Shown: one piece after another, positions 18,845-27,231 of the stretch
How positions within the stretch are numbered: the first letter of the stretch is position 1
Layout: each line of letters begins with the position of its first letter
Program-made: the position numbers and the translations under genes
NCBI GenBank assembly: GCA_001464035.1
Contig: LNEC01000012.1
Coordinates: forward strand, 186,001 to 250,000
From: Bradyrhizobiaceae bacterium Ga0074131
GTDB taxonomy: Bacteria; Pseudomonadota; Alphaproteobacteria; Rhizobiales; Xanthobacteraceae
Direction: 5' to 3'
DNA: 64,000 nt
Notes under the pieces: model-generated
The model's input: the letters and a program-made list of their open reading frames with translations, nothing else
Databases searched by the model: none
Told to the model about the DNA's origin: nothing

Positions 18845-21234
18845 CGATCGCGTCGGCAAACCCTGAAATTCTTTCGGAACTCGACCGACCGAATTCCTAT
18901 ATAGGAAAAACCGTACCGCGGCCGAACCTCGAGCGGCTGATGCAGGGGCGCGGGCTTTATGTCAGCGATATGGAGCTGCCGCGCATGGGACACTTGGTCT
19001 TCCTGCGCTCGCCGCATGCGCATGCGAGGATCGCCGACATCGATACCGTTGCAGCAAAGCAGCTGCCCGGCGTCATCGCGGTCGTGACCGGCAAGGAACT
19101 GGCCCCCGTCATCACCCCGTGGGTGGGCGTGCTCTCGCACCTGAAGGGCCTCAAATCTGCCGCCCAGCATGCCATCGCGATCGATCGGGTCTGCTGGCAG
19201 GGCGAAGCCGTCGCCGCCATCGTGGCCACCAGCCGTGCCGTCGCGGAGGATGCCGCGGAAATCGTCAGGGTCGAATATGAAGAACTGGAAGCAGTCACGG
19301 ACATGCGCACTGCGCTCGACCCTGCAACCCCGGTGATTCACCCGTCGCTCGGTGACAACCTGGCCTTTGAGCGCAACCTCGATGCCGGCGAGGTCGATAC
19401 AGCGTTCGCCGGCTCCGACGAGGTGGTGGAAGCCGATTTCATTTTCGGGCGGCACACCGGCGTGACGCTGGAGCCGCGTTCGGTCTTGGCCGACTGGAAC
19501 GCCGCCGAGGCGAGGCTGACGATCTATCAGGGCACGCAGGCACCGCACATGGTGCAGAACATTGCGGCGCTTCACCTTGGGCTCGGGGAATCGCAGGTCC
19601 GCGTGGTCTGCAAGGACGTCGGCGGCTCCTTCGGCATCAAGGTCCACATCTACGCCGACGAAATGGCTACGTACGCGCTGTCGAAACTGTTACGCCGGCC
19701 GATCAAATTCGTCGCCGACCGGGTCGAAAGCTTCAACACCGATATTCATGCCCGCGATCATCGCTGTTGGGGACGGATCGGCGTCGGGCGCGATGGGATC
19801 ATCACGGCATTCGAGATCGACGATCTCACCGGAATAGGGCCCTATTCGATGTATCCGCGTACGAGCGCCATCGAAGCCAACCAGGTCGTCAATCTCGTGG
19901 GCGGTCCCTATGTGACCAGAAATTACCGGGCGCGGGCCCGGGTCGTGTTCCAGAATAAGAATGTCATGTGCCAGTATCGTGCGGTCGGCCATCCGATCGC
20001 TTGTTCGGTGACGGAAGGCCTGGTCGATCTGGCGGCAGCCAAAATCGGGATGGATCCGGTGGAAATTCGCCGCCGCAACCTGATTGCGGATAACGCCTAC
20101 CCGTGCGCGTCGCCCTCCGGCCTGCGGTTCGAATTGCTGTCGCATCACGCCGCGATGAACAAGCTGATGACGATGATGGATTACGACGCGCTGCGCGCCG
20201 AACAGGCGGAGTTGCGAGCCCGGAAGGTTCATCGCGGCATCGGCATTGCGAGCTTTATCGAGGTCACCAATCCCAGCGCGGCGTTTTATGGCGTCGGGGG
20301 CGCCAGGATATCCTCGCAAGACGGCGTCGCGGTGCGGCTGGACGCCCAGGGTTCGGTGATCTGCCAGACCAGCATCACCGAACAGGGGCAGGGCTCGGAA
20401 TCCCTGACCGCGCAGATCGTCGGCAGCGTGCTCGGCGTCTCGATGGAGCGTGTCCGCATCATTCTGGGCGATACCGACAACACGCCCTATGGCGGCGGCA
20501 CCTGGGCCTCGCGCGGCGCCGGCATCGGCGGCGAGGCCGCACTCCAGGCGGCGAAGATCTTGCGCAGGAACATTCTCGACGTTGCCGCCGCCATCCTGCA
20601 ATCCTCGCCGAATGAACTTGACCTCGCCGGCAATGCGATCGTGAATGCCAGCGACGGCTCGCCGCGCATGGAGCTGCGCGAGCTTGCGCGGATCGCGTAC
20701 TTCCGCCCCGACACGCTGCCGCCGGGCATCCAGCCCGAGTTGATGGCGACACGCCACTTCGTGCCGCGCGAATATCCGTTCGCCTTCACCAATGGCGTAC
20801 AGGCCTCATGGCTGGAAGTCGACACTGACACCGGTTTCGTCAAGCTGCTCCGGCATTGGGTGGTGGAGGACTGCGGCACCATGATCAACCCGCAACTGGT
20901 CGACGAGCAGATCCGGGGCGGGGTAGTGCAGGGGCTCGGCGCCGCGCTGCTCGAGAAGTGCATCTACGACGAGCGCGGCCAGCTGACCAACGCCAACATG
21001 GCCGATTATCTGGTGCCGATGTCCGGCGAAATGCCCGACATCGATGTCGGCCATGTGGTGTCGCCGACCTCCGAGACGGAGCTGGGCGCCAAGGGCGCGG
21101 GCGAGGCCGGTACGGCGGGAGCCGCCGCGGCGGTGGCGAACGCGGTGAACGACGCGCTCAGGCCGTTCGGCGCTGTGATCACCGAGATTCCGCTGACGCC
21201 GCGGGTCATCCTGACGGCGCTGGGACGAATTTGA
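18841..21234 (+). CDS. Molybdenum hydroxylase, molybdopterin-binding large subunit
   Basis: 797 residues. Regions typical of the xanthine dehydrogenase/CoxL family are present: FGRHTGVTLEPRSVLADW, KDVGGSFGIKVHIYADE, QGQGSESLTAQI, and the C-terminal GAKGAGEAGTAG with the catalytic base Glu755. The active-site loop is CQYRAVGHPIA (Cys377, Tyr379, Arg380) rather than the AYRCSFR loop of form I CO dehydrogenase, so CO oxidation is not supported. Hydroxylation of an N-heterocycle, aldehyde or aromatic ring is more likely. The substrate is not identifiable from sequence. Confidence 0.92.
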   Translation: MTIASANPEILSELDRPNSYIGKTVPRPNLERLMQGRGLYVSDMELPRMGHLVFLRSPHAHARIADIDTVAAKQLPGVIAVVTGKELAPVITPWVGVLSHLKGLKSAAQHAIAIDRVCWQGEAVAAIVATSRAVAEDAAEIVRVEYEELEAVTDMRTALDPATPVIHPSLGDNLAFERNLDAGEVDTAFAGSDEVVEADFIFGRHTGVTLEPRSVLADWNAAEARLTIYQGTQAPHMVQNIAALHLGLGESQVRVVCKDVGGSFGIKVHIYADEMATYALSKLLRRPIKFVADRVESFNTDIHARDHRCWGRIGVGRDGIITAFEIDDLTGIGPYSMYPRTSAIEANQVVNLVGGPYVTRNYRARARVVFQNKNVMCQYRAVGHPIACSVTEGLVDLAAAKIGMDPVEIRRRNLIADNAYPCASPSGLRFELLSHHAAMNKLMTMMDYDALRAEQAELRARKVHRGIGIASFIEVTNPSAAFYGVGGARISSQDGVAVRLDAQGSVICQTSITEQGQGSESLTAQIVGSVLGVSMERVRIILGDTDNTPYGGGTWASRGAGIGGEAALQAAKILRRNILDVAAAILQSSPNELDLAGNAIVNASDGSPRMELRELARIAYFRPDTLPPGIQPELMATRHFVPREYPFAFTNGVQASWLEVDTDTGFVKLLRHWVVEDCGTMINPQLVDEQIRGGVVQGLGAALLEKCIYDERGQLTNANMADYLVPMSGEMPDIDVGHVVSPTSETELGAKGAGEAGTAGAAAAVANAVNDALRPFGAVITEIPLTPRVILTALGRI

Positions 21235-21252
21235 AACGGGAATACTCACAAA

Positions 21253-21636
21253 TCATGGAGTGACGGGCTTGCGGTAGACGTCCTTGGTCGCGAGCATGCC
21301 GTCCTTGAACGTGTAGCGCTCGATACCGCGCTGTTCCCGCTGTTCCCCGCTGGCTCTTACGGTTTCGTTGACGCGGAACGTCATGAAGGTCATCTCGCCG
21401 GCATGATGGTAAGCCACTTCGTGGAAGCGTTGCGCCGAGAACAGCGCCCTCTGCCGGGCCAGATGCTCGCGAATTGCCGTGGGGCCGACGAGGGACTTGG
21501 TTGTGATGAGACCGTCATGGAAGCTCCACAGGAAGTCGGGCGCGACGATCCTGTAGAGCGCGTCCATGTCGTTCTGGAACAGGGCACGAGCGAAGCCTTT
21601 GAGCAGTTCATCTCGTTCGGCCGCTGACGGGGTCAT
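21253..21636 (-). CDS. SnoaL-like/nuclear transport factor 2 fold protein
   Basis: 127 residues of the cone-like alpha+beta fold used by SnoaL-type hydrolases, cyclases and isomerases: FARALFQNDMDALYRIVAPDFLWSFHDG, then a barrel of strands ending YTFKDGMLATKDVYRKP. Such proteins isomerise or cyclise polyketide, steroid or small ring intermediates. ATG at 21636 follows the alcohol dehydrogenase stop (TAG) by one base, showing translational coupling. An ATG eight codons upstream is inside the upstream gene and is less likely. Confidence 0.75.
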   Translation of the reverse strand: MTPSAAERDELLKGFARALFQNDMDALYRIVAPDFLWSFHDGLITTKSLVGPTAIREHLARQRALFSAQRFHEVAYHHAGEMTFMTFRVNETVRASGEQREQRGIERYTFKDGMLATKDVYRKPVTP

Positions 21637-21637
21637 T

Positions 21638-22807
21638 CTACTCTGCCGCCACGTCGGCAAGCGTGGCCGTCCGACGCGCGGTCACCACCACCTTGATGGC
21701 ATCTTCGACACGATCGCGGGCGTATCGGAGTGCGGTGGGCAGGTCGTCGAGCGCGAACGTATGGGTGTGAATTTTCGTCGCATCGAACCGTTTTTCCGCC
21801 ATCAGCGCCATCGCGCGACGCGTGGCGCTGCGGCCCTCGCCGCGAATGCCGTAGACGTAGATGTTGTTCTTCACCAGATGCGCTAGATCGGTCGTCAACG
21901 GACCGTGCGGAAAGGCCGCCATGCAGATCTTTCCGCCGCGATTGGTCATATGGATGGCTTGATTTACCGTGACTTCGGTGCCCGCGCACTCGATCACATA
22001 ATCCGCGCCGATCCCGCCGGTGAGCTGCCTGACGACATCGACGGCGTTCTCCTCGGCGACGTTGATGATGCGGTCCGCCCCCAGTTCTTTTCCGATCGCA
22101 AGGCGCTTGTTGCGCGTTCCCGTCAGGATCACGGGGCTTGCACCGAGCGCCTTGGCAACTGCCACCGCGAGCAGCCCGATCGGACCAGGGCCAATAACCA
22201 CAACGCTTTCGCCGGCGACCAGCCCACCGAGTTCGGTGAGGCCGTACATCGATGTACCGGCCGTGACGACAAGCGTGGCTTCAGCATCGCTCATGGTATC
22301 GGGCACCCGCGCCAGCGTGTTGATGTGGTTGATTGCGTATTCGGCAAATCCACCGTCGGTCGTAAATCCATTGGCACGGTGACCCTTGTCGGGCCTTCCG
22401 TAGTTAAGGCACGATGTGTACATGCCTTGGCGGCAGCGGCTGCACTGGCCGCAGCCGGCATGAATTTCGACACTGACGCGTTCGCCGATCGCAACCTCGT
22501 CGACGGCGGGACCGAGGGCAGCGACCGTGCCCATGTATTCATGACCCGGCGTAAAACTCTTGTTGAAAGGCAGGCCGCCCTGGATGCTTGCCGGCGATCC
22601 GCTGCTGATAATCTCGAGGTCGGTCGCGCAGATCGCGACGGCGTCGATGCGGACCAGAACTTCCGCCCGCCCCGGTATCGGGGTGGCCTTACCGCGGAAC
22701 AAGAGCTCATCCGGATTTCCCAGGATCCAGGCTTTCATCTGCGCAGGAATGGGGAAGTCGGGCGATGTCGTCACGCCGGCGGGGTCGTACATGAAGGCGG
22801 TTCCCAT
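21638..22807 (-). CDS. Zinc-binding alcohol dehydrogenase (MDR superfamily)
   Basis: About 389 residues. Catalytic zinc ligands lie in AICATDLEI and GHEYMG; a structural-zinc lobe GCGQCSRCRQGMYTSC follows. The NAD(P) Rossmann loop is VVIGPGPIGLLAVAVAKALG. The frame is open far upstream, but the family N-terminus begins near MKAWIL. I chose the ATG at 22807; the ATG at 22792 is also possible and neither has a strong ribosome site. It likely oxidises an alcohol intermediate of the block and is coupled to the SnoaL-like gene. Confidence 0.85.
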   Translation of the reverse strand: MGTAFMYDPAGVTTSPDFPIPAQMKAWILGNPDELLFRGKATPIPGRAEVLVRIDAVAICATDLEIISSGSPASIQGGLPFNKSFTPGHEYMGTVAALGPAVDEVAIGERVSVEIHAGCGQCSRCRQGMYTSCLNYGRPDKGHRANGFTTDGGFAEYAINHINTLARVPDTMSDAEATLVVTAGTSMYGLTELGGLVAGESVVVIGPGPIGLLAVAVAKALGASPVILTGTRNKRLAIGKELGADRIINVAEENAVDVVRQLTGGIGADYVIECAGTEVTVNQAIHMTNRGGKICMAAFPHGPLTTDLAHLVKNNIYVYGIRGEGRSATRRAMALMAEKRFDATKIHTHTFALDDLPTALRYARDRVEDAIKVVVTARRTATLADVAAE

Positions 22808-23139
22808 TCGTGACAAGCGACGATACTGGGCGGGCACGATACTGGAAAGGGACAGATTCGACAGCAGGATTGTCGCTTTTGCGGGAAATGGAGGGCGGAA
22901 AGGCAAAATTGTCCAATCCGACTCTACCCATAGGGGGTAGCAGCGAACTCCATGCAATGCGTTATGCTTCAGGGACTGCAGCCTCGATATGACCCAAACC
23001 CGCCGCCCGCGAGCGCAGCAGAGGCATCGTTGTGGCGGAAGCATTGGTTGCCGGGCGCGTCGAGGACGCGCCCTGTCATATGCCTTGGCCTTGTGTCTTG
23101 GCCTTGCTATCGGGGCAAACAGGCAGCGGCGTGAACGCG
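22808..23139. other. Gene-free stretch with an inverted repeat at 22924-22940
   Basis: No coding region is supported here. The stretch is upstream of the zinc alcohol dehydrogenase, so it should hold that gene's promoter. The perfect inverted repeat CTACCC-N5-GGGTAG at 22924-22940 lies about 117-133 bases before the chosen start. It is a candidate operator; the binding protein is unknown. Confidence 0.5.
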
Positions 23140-23334
23140 CTAGTGCCGTCGTTCCGGCTTGGTAATGGTCTGCCTGACTTCGGCGCCGCAGTCGGAACAC
23201 TCGTAGATCAAGTCGATCTTCGCCATGCTCCAATGGGGATCGACCTCTCTCACGTACATCGGGAGTAGACCGATACAGCCGGGACAGAAAATCGGCGCTG
23301 TTTCAGATTGATCGTGCTGGATGTAGGCTGGCAT
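23140..23334 (-). CDS. Small zinc-ribbon-like protein
   Basis: 64 residues with two CxxC pairs (CPGC about 17-20 and CSDC about 46-49) spaced as in a zinc ribbon. The start ATG 23334 has an excellent AAAGGAGAG ribosome site 6 bases upstream, better than the ATG eight codons earlier. No function can be assigned. A conserved small DNA- or protein-binding zinc ribbon is the best description. Confidence 0.65.
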   Translation of the reverse strand: MPAYIQHDQSETAPIFCPGCIGLLPMYVREVDPHWSMAKIDLIYECSDCGAEVRQTITKPERRH

Positions 23335-23534
23335 GTCGGCTCTCCTTTGCGAAAGCACGGTAGAAGTCAGCCCCCGGCTAATTTACCGTGTCGGCCGAGG
23401 ACCCATCATCAACTCTTGCGAACGTAAGCGGAACGGCCGCACATTCCTGGCGCGTGTGGCTTTGCAGTAACACTAAACCTGACAGGATATGCCCGTTCCG
23501 CGTCGCCGCGGTTCCGACGCGGCCCTCGCGTGGA

Positions 23535-23810
23535 TCACACCGGCTCATGCTTCCTGAGATCGCGGACGTGATCGAAGCGGCTGGCCTGCGGATCGGCGTC
23601 AGCGACCGGGATTTCGGGAGCGGCTGCCTCGGCAAGAATCTCCGCCGTAATATCGTCGACCGACGAATCCGCGATTTCGTGGATGAAGCTGATGTTACTG
23701 TACTCGCCCGACGCCACGCGCGAGATGACTTCGCGGCGGGTGATTTCAGGATCGACAATCGCCTCGCGCCCGCCCCGCCCATAGTCGATCATCACGACGA
23801 AATACTGCAT
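23535..23810 (-). CDS. Hypothetical protein under S24 repressor-type operators
   Basis: 91 residues, acidic C-terminal half, no known domain recognised. It begins MQYFVVMIDYGRGG and contains EYSNISFIHEI. Two operator-like inverted repeats lie 60-107 bases upstream, and matching sites occur at the promoter of the nearby S24 repressor. It is therefore probably regulated by that repressor. Similar short proteins occur beside phage-like regulators in rhizobia (general recollection). Confidence 0.7.
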   Translation of the reverse strand: MQYFVVMIDYGRGGREAIVDPEITRREVISRVASGEYSNISFIHEIADSSVDDITAEILAEAAAPEIPVADADPQASRFDHVRDLRKHEPV

Positions 23811-23870
23811 GACCCCCTCAGGGCTGGCGCCAGCCGGCGGAGGAATTGTAGCCGGCGACCCTGCGAGTAT

Positions 23871-23917
23871 TTCTGAAAATCAGAAGCAAGTCAAGTGCAA
23901 AATTCGTAAAATCGGAA
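23871..23917. promoter_or_regulatory. Two 15-bp operator-like sites upstream of the 91-aa gene
   Basis: Site D, TTCTGAAAATCAGAA (23871-23885), is a perfect inverted repeat of TTCTGA with a 3-base spacer. Site E, TTCGTAAAATCGGAA (23903-23917), matches the same TTCnGA-N3-TCnGAA pattern with one mismatch. Their centres are 32 bp apart. The pattern equals the three sites beside the S24 repressor gene, so one regulator probably reads both promoters. Confidence 0.55.
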
Positions 23918-23997
23918 ATCAGAGTGCACTGGTGCTGCCCGGCCCCGCGCCCGACGAGAATCGTGCGGTGTGGCCATGCCATTTTTCGGAGCGCTTC

Positions 23998-24636
23998 CTA
24001 TCTCTCATGTCCGCGTCCGGCATGTGCCTTTGCCGCCTTGCGCGCCCGGGCGCCGGCCTTGGCCCGCAGGCGCTCGATCTGGCCCCTTGGCAGGGTGACG
24101 CAGATCTCTCCGATCCATTCCAGCTTCACCCCGTTGATCGGCTTGGCGTTGAAGCTGGTGAGATTGACCAAGGTGGCGGATTTCCCCCGCTCGATGGTTT
24201 TCAGGTAACGCTCGCCGGTCTTCAGCCGCACCGCGGCCTCTTCGCCGTAGAAGCTCGTCACGGGGTGCCGCTGCTCCTTGTAGACCACGATAACGTCGCC
24301 ATTTTCATACTTAGGCAGCATGGAGTCGCCGGCCACCTCGAAGGCGATGGTTTCCTCCGAAATAGGGAAGGGCAGTTCGACCTCGCCGAGGCCTTCCGGC
24401 GGCACCTGCTCGTATTCCGGCTCGATCGCCGCGCCGGCGCCAACGCGGCCCATGATCGGCACCGAATTCAAGTCGAGATAATCGATGATGTCGGCGATCT
24501 CCGACGCCTTGATCAGGCGCAGCCCGGACAGAATTTCCGAGACGGCCCCGGGGCGAACGCCCATCGCCTTTGCGAGACCGCCCTTGGTCTTGCCTGGCTT
24601 CTGCAGTCCCCGCTCGATCAATCCGACGTCCAGCAT
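23998..24636 (-). CDS. S24/LexA-like helix-turn-helix repressor
   Basis: 212 residues. N-terminal XRE-like helix-turn-helix (about 18-40, KGGLAKAMGVRPGAVSEI), then a LexA/CI-type S24 peptidase domain. The catalytic Ser105 lies in AGDSM and the likely catalytic Lys146 in RYLKTI. An Ala67-Gly68 bond in the linker (VGAGA) is a candidate self-cleavage site. RecA-stimulated autocleavage after DNA damage is therefore plausible (inference). ATG 24636 has GGAAAGG upstream. Operator sites precede its own start and the divergent GcrA-type gene. Confidence 0.85.
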   Translation of the reverse strand: MLDVGLIERGLQKPGKTKGGLAKAMGVRPGAVSEILSGLRLIKASEIADIIDYLDLNSVPIMGRVGAGAAIEPEYEQVPPEGLGEVELPFPISEETIAFEVAGDSMLPKYENGDVIVVYKEQRHPVTSFYGEEAAVRLKTGERYLKTIERGKSATLVNLTSFNAKPINGVKLEWIGEICVTLPRGQIERLRAKAGARARKAAKAHAGRGHER

Positions 24637-24646
24637 GACGCATCCT

Positions 24647-24719
24647 TTCCGAATTCCAGAAGTAAATGCAATTCCGAATATCAGAAATTGAGCTTGACTT
24701 ATTATTCGGAATATCAGAA
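24647..24719. promoter_or_regulatory. Three 15-bp operator-like sites between repressor and GcrA-type gene
   Basis: Sites are TTCCGAATTCCAGAA (24647-24661), TTCCGAATATCAGAA (24672-24686) and TTCGGAATATCAGAA (24705-24719). All fit TTCnGA-N3-TCnGAA or differ from it by one base. Centres are 25 and 33 bp apart. Their position between two divergent genes suggests autorepression by the S24 protein and control of the GcrA-type gene, as in lambdoid switch regions. Confidence 0.6.
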
Positions 24720-24796
24720 AAAATCGGTCGAAGGGCGCCGCGGCGGGATCCACCCGGCATCCTGACCACGGCCGGAAGCATAGGGGAGAAAAGCCA

Positions 24797-25321
24797 ATGC
24801 AGGTAAACTGGGCCCCGGAGCATTGCGACATGCTGCGGGAATGCGTTGCCAAAGGCATGTCCCATTCCGAAGCCGCCGATGCGATCAACGCGAGGTTCGA
24901 CACCGCCTATTCACGCAATGCCACCATCGGTCGCGCCAAGCGGATGGGGCTCGCGGTCTTCGACCGGCCGAAGAAGCTGCCGAGGTTGTCGCAACAACTC
25001 AATGCACCGCGACTCCGCAAAGTTCGCGAGCCCGCGGCCGAATCGAAGCCATCGATGCCGGTTTCCGAGCAGCCTGATCGCGTCAAACTCCGCTGTATCC
25101 AAATCATGCCGCGCCATCTGACGCTGATGGAGTTGGAACCCGGTGATTGCCGGTATCCCTATGGCGGCGACGCCGAGGGCGAAGCCATCACCTTCTGCGG
25201 TCATCCGCAGTACGAGGCCTCGAGCTACTGCATCGGGCACTTGCACCTGATCCGGGGTCCCGGCACCGCCTCGGAACGGGCGGCCGTTCCCGTCTGCCTG
25301 CGGCTGGTGGACGCGGCATAA
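24797..25321 (+). CDS. GcrA family cell-cycle-type regulator
   Basis: 174 residues. N-terminal helix-turn-helix segment VNWAPEHCDMLRECVAKGMSHSEAADAIN with RNATIGRAKRMGL resembles the GcrA DNA-binding domain. The C-terminus carries the sigma-interaction zinc-like motif CRYPYGGD...FCG...YCIGH. Chromosomal GcrA co-activates sigma70 at methylated GANTC promoters in alphaproteobacteria. This copy sits beside an S24 repressor, so it is probably a phage-derived paralogue. Operators at 24647-24719 precede it. Confidence 0.8.
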   Translation: MQVNWAPEHCDMLRECVAKGMSHSEAADAINARFDTAYSRNATIGRAKRMGLAVFDRPKKLPRLSQQLNAPRLRKVREPAAESKPSMPVSEQPDRVKLRCIQIMPRHLTLMELEPGDCRYPYGGDAEGEAITFCGHPQYEASSYCIGHLHLIRGPGTASERAAVPVCLRLVDAA

Positions 25322-25372
25322 AACGATAGCGCAGCCGCAGCGAGTCAGACCTTACCATTGGAGAAGTCAAGC

Positions 25373-25924
25373 ATGGCACGGGCCAAACGCAGACGACCGC
25401 ACGAACTGACAAGGGTGCACGACCGGCGATCGCGTGATCTGCCGCTCAACGCTGAAGTAACGGCGGTTGAAGTCGATGATCCTCTTGCGCTGGAGCCGGG
25501 CGACAAGATTGTCACCGTGCGCTCGATCCGCAACGATCCGCTGGGCCGCATGCACTCTCATCGCCACGTGGACGATGCACAATACCAGGGCGGGCGGGCT
25601 TTTCAGGCCGATTGGGAAAGGGCCGAGCGCGGGCCGCGGGCGGTCGATCCGACCCGGGAATATGTCGATGGCGGACAGATGCGGGAGCCGATTACCGAAG
25701 GCCAGCGCAACGCGGTGCTGCGGCTGAACCGCGCCGAGCGCGAACTCGGCGCGGACGGAGCAGCGCTCGTGCACGAGGTGCTGATCCTGGGGATGACCAT
25801 GGAGCAGATCGGGCAAAGGCGCGGATTACGTGCCCAGCGCTGGAATGACTACTTCGCACGCAGGTTTCGCGAATGTCTCGACCGGCTGGCGCTGATCTAC
25901 GGATTTGCGACGGAGCGGAGGTAG
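25373..25924 (+). CDS. Hypothetical phage-like regulatory protein (DUF6456-like C-terminus)
   Basis: 183 residues. The C-terminal half has GGRAFQADWERAERG then an all-helical RRFRECLDRLALIYG end, resembling DUF6456-type proteins found next to phage regulatory genes. The N-terminus is basic (MARAKRRRP) and may bind nucleic acid. ATG 25373 has TTGGAG upstream. It lies 51 bases after the GcrA-type gene, so the two may be co-transcribed. The family link is by eye and uncertain. Confidence 0.6.
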   Translation: MARAKRRRPHELTRVHDRRSRDLPLNAEVTAVEVDDPLALEPGDKIVTVRSIRNDPLGRMHSHRHVDDAQYQGGRAFQADWERAERGPRAVDPTREYVDGGQMREPITEGQRNAVLRLNRAERELGADGAALVHEVLILGMTMEQIGQRRGLRAQRWNDYFARRFRECLDRLALIYGFATERR

Positions 25925-26152
25925 TTTGCACCGCAACGTCGCGAAACCGCCTGGCCCGAATACATCCGGCGATAGCGCCGCCATCGCTGCCGGTCGGCAT
26001 GCAGCATCCTTCCCACACGGCAAAATGGGCTTCCATCGCGGGCCCCTCTTGCGTACGCTCGGCAGTCGCAGGCAAGCTGCAAGGCGAGAGCCGGCAGTCG
26101 CCAAAGCCCAATATCCCGGCGACAAGGGGTGGGTATCACAGGAGGGAAGTCT

Positions 26153-27151
26153 ATGAAGCGCAGAACAGTCCTCGCCGGGCTCGGTGCAACCGCAGCCGCG
26201 GGCGTGCTTGGTATGCCATCGATCCTGAAGGCGCAGGCGCCCGTCACGCTGAACGGAGCCGTTCAGTTCAACGACGATCACGCCTTCACCAAGGCACTGT
26301 TGAGGTTCGAAGAACTGGTCAAGAAGTATTACGGCAAGCCCGTCAATTTCACGCTGCACAAAAATTCATCGCTCGGTCTCGAAAAGCAGTATTTCGAGTA
26401 CATGTCGCAGGGCAAGGCGGTCGATTACGGCATCGTCTCGCCTGCTCACATGTCGACCTTCGCCAAGGCGGCTCCGTTCATCGACGCTCCGTTCGTTTTC
26501 AAGGGCATCGAACACATGAACAAGGTCGTCGAGGCGAACATGCTGGCGCCGATTGCGGACGAAGTCGCGGCGAAAGCCGAGGTTGTCTTGATCGGTTATG
26601 CCGGCGGCGGCATCCGCAATATCTTCGCCAACAAGCCGCTGAGGAACCTGGCCGATATCAAGGGCCTGAAGGTGCGGGTGCAGGGCGCGCCGATCTGGTC
26701 GAAGACGTTTGCCGCCGCCGGCATGTCTCCGACGGTCATCGCCTACAACGAGGTCTACAACGCCATTCAGAATGGCGTGATCGCCGCCGGCGAGAACGAG
26801 GCTGCCGGCGTCGAGGCGATGAAGTTCTACGAGGTCGCGCCGCACCTCAATCTGACGCAACATGCTGTGTCGATTCGCCCGATCTGCTTCTCGGTGAAGA
26901 CGCTCAAGACTTTGCCGAAGGAATTGCAGGATGCGATCATGAAGGCGGGCAAGGAGGCCGGCGACTTCGGCCGGCAGCTTGAATCGAGCGAAGAAGTTGT
27001 CAAGCTCGACGCGCTGGAAAAAGCCGGCAAGCTGAAGCGGGTGCCGTTCGAGGAACGCGACGCCATGAAGAAACTCACCGATCCCGTGATGGCCAGCTAC
27101 GCCAAGGAGATCGGCGCCGAAGGCATCTTCGAGAAAATCAACGCCGCCTGA
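26153..27151 (+). CDS. dctP: TRAP transporter substrate-binding protein, DctP type
   Basis: 332 residues. The start MKRRTVLAGLGATAAAG is a twin-arginine signal followed by a cleavable segment ending ILKAQA. The mature part has VTLNGAVQFNDDHAF and QGKAVDYGIVSPAHM, then a DIKGLKVRVQGAPIW segment typical of the DctP/TAXI periplasmic family that binds carboxylates. ATG 26153 has a strong CAGGAGGGA site. Permease subunits DctQ and DctM follow on the same strand. Ligand unknown. Confidence 0.9.
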   Translation: MKRRTVLAGLGATAAAGVLGMPSILKAQAPVTLNGAVQFNDDHAFTKALLRFEELVKKYYGKPVNFTLHKNSSLGLEKQYFEYMSQGKAVDYGIVSPAHMSTFAKAAPFIDAPFVFKGIEHMNKVVEANMLAPIADEVAAKAEVVLIGYAGGGIRNIFANKPLRNLADIKGLKVRVQGAPIWSKTFAAAGMSPTVIAYNEVYNAIQNGVIAAGENEAAGVEAMKFYEVAPHLNLTQHAVSIRPICFSVKTLKTLPKELQDAIMKAGKEAGDFGRQLESSEEVVKLDALEKAGKLKRVPFEERDAMKKLTDPVMASYAKEIGAEGIFEKINAA

Positions 27152-27231
27152 TCACGAAATCGCTGAACGAGGTGCAGGGGCAAGCCTCGCGGCCTGCCCC
27201 GCTCGAAGACTGCCGCCGCGCGGGGAGGCCA

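Noticed and set aside
18841..21234. Possible aerobic CO dehydrogenase large subunit (CoxL)
   Set aside because: The form I loop AYRCSFR is absent (CQYRAVG is seen instead), so a CO dehydrogenase name was avoided.
22808..23233. N-terminal extension of the zinc alcohol dehydrogenase up to 23233
   Set aside because: The extension has no family homology, is Arg/Pro/Ser rich and lacks a ribosome site, so the start was placed at 22807.
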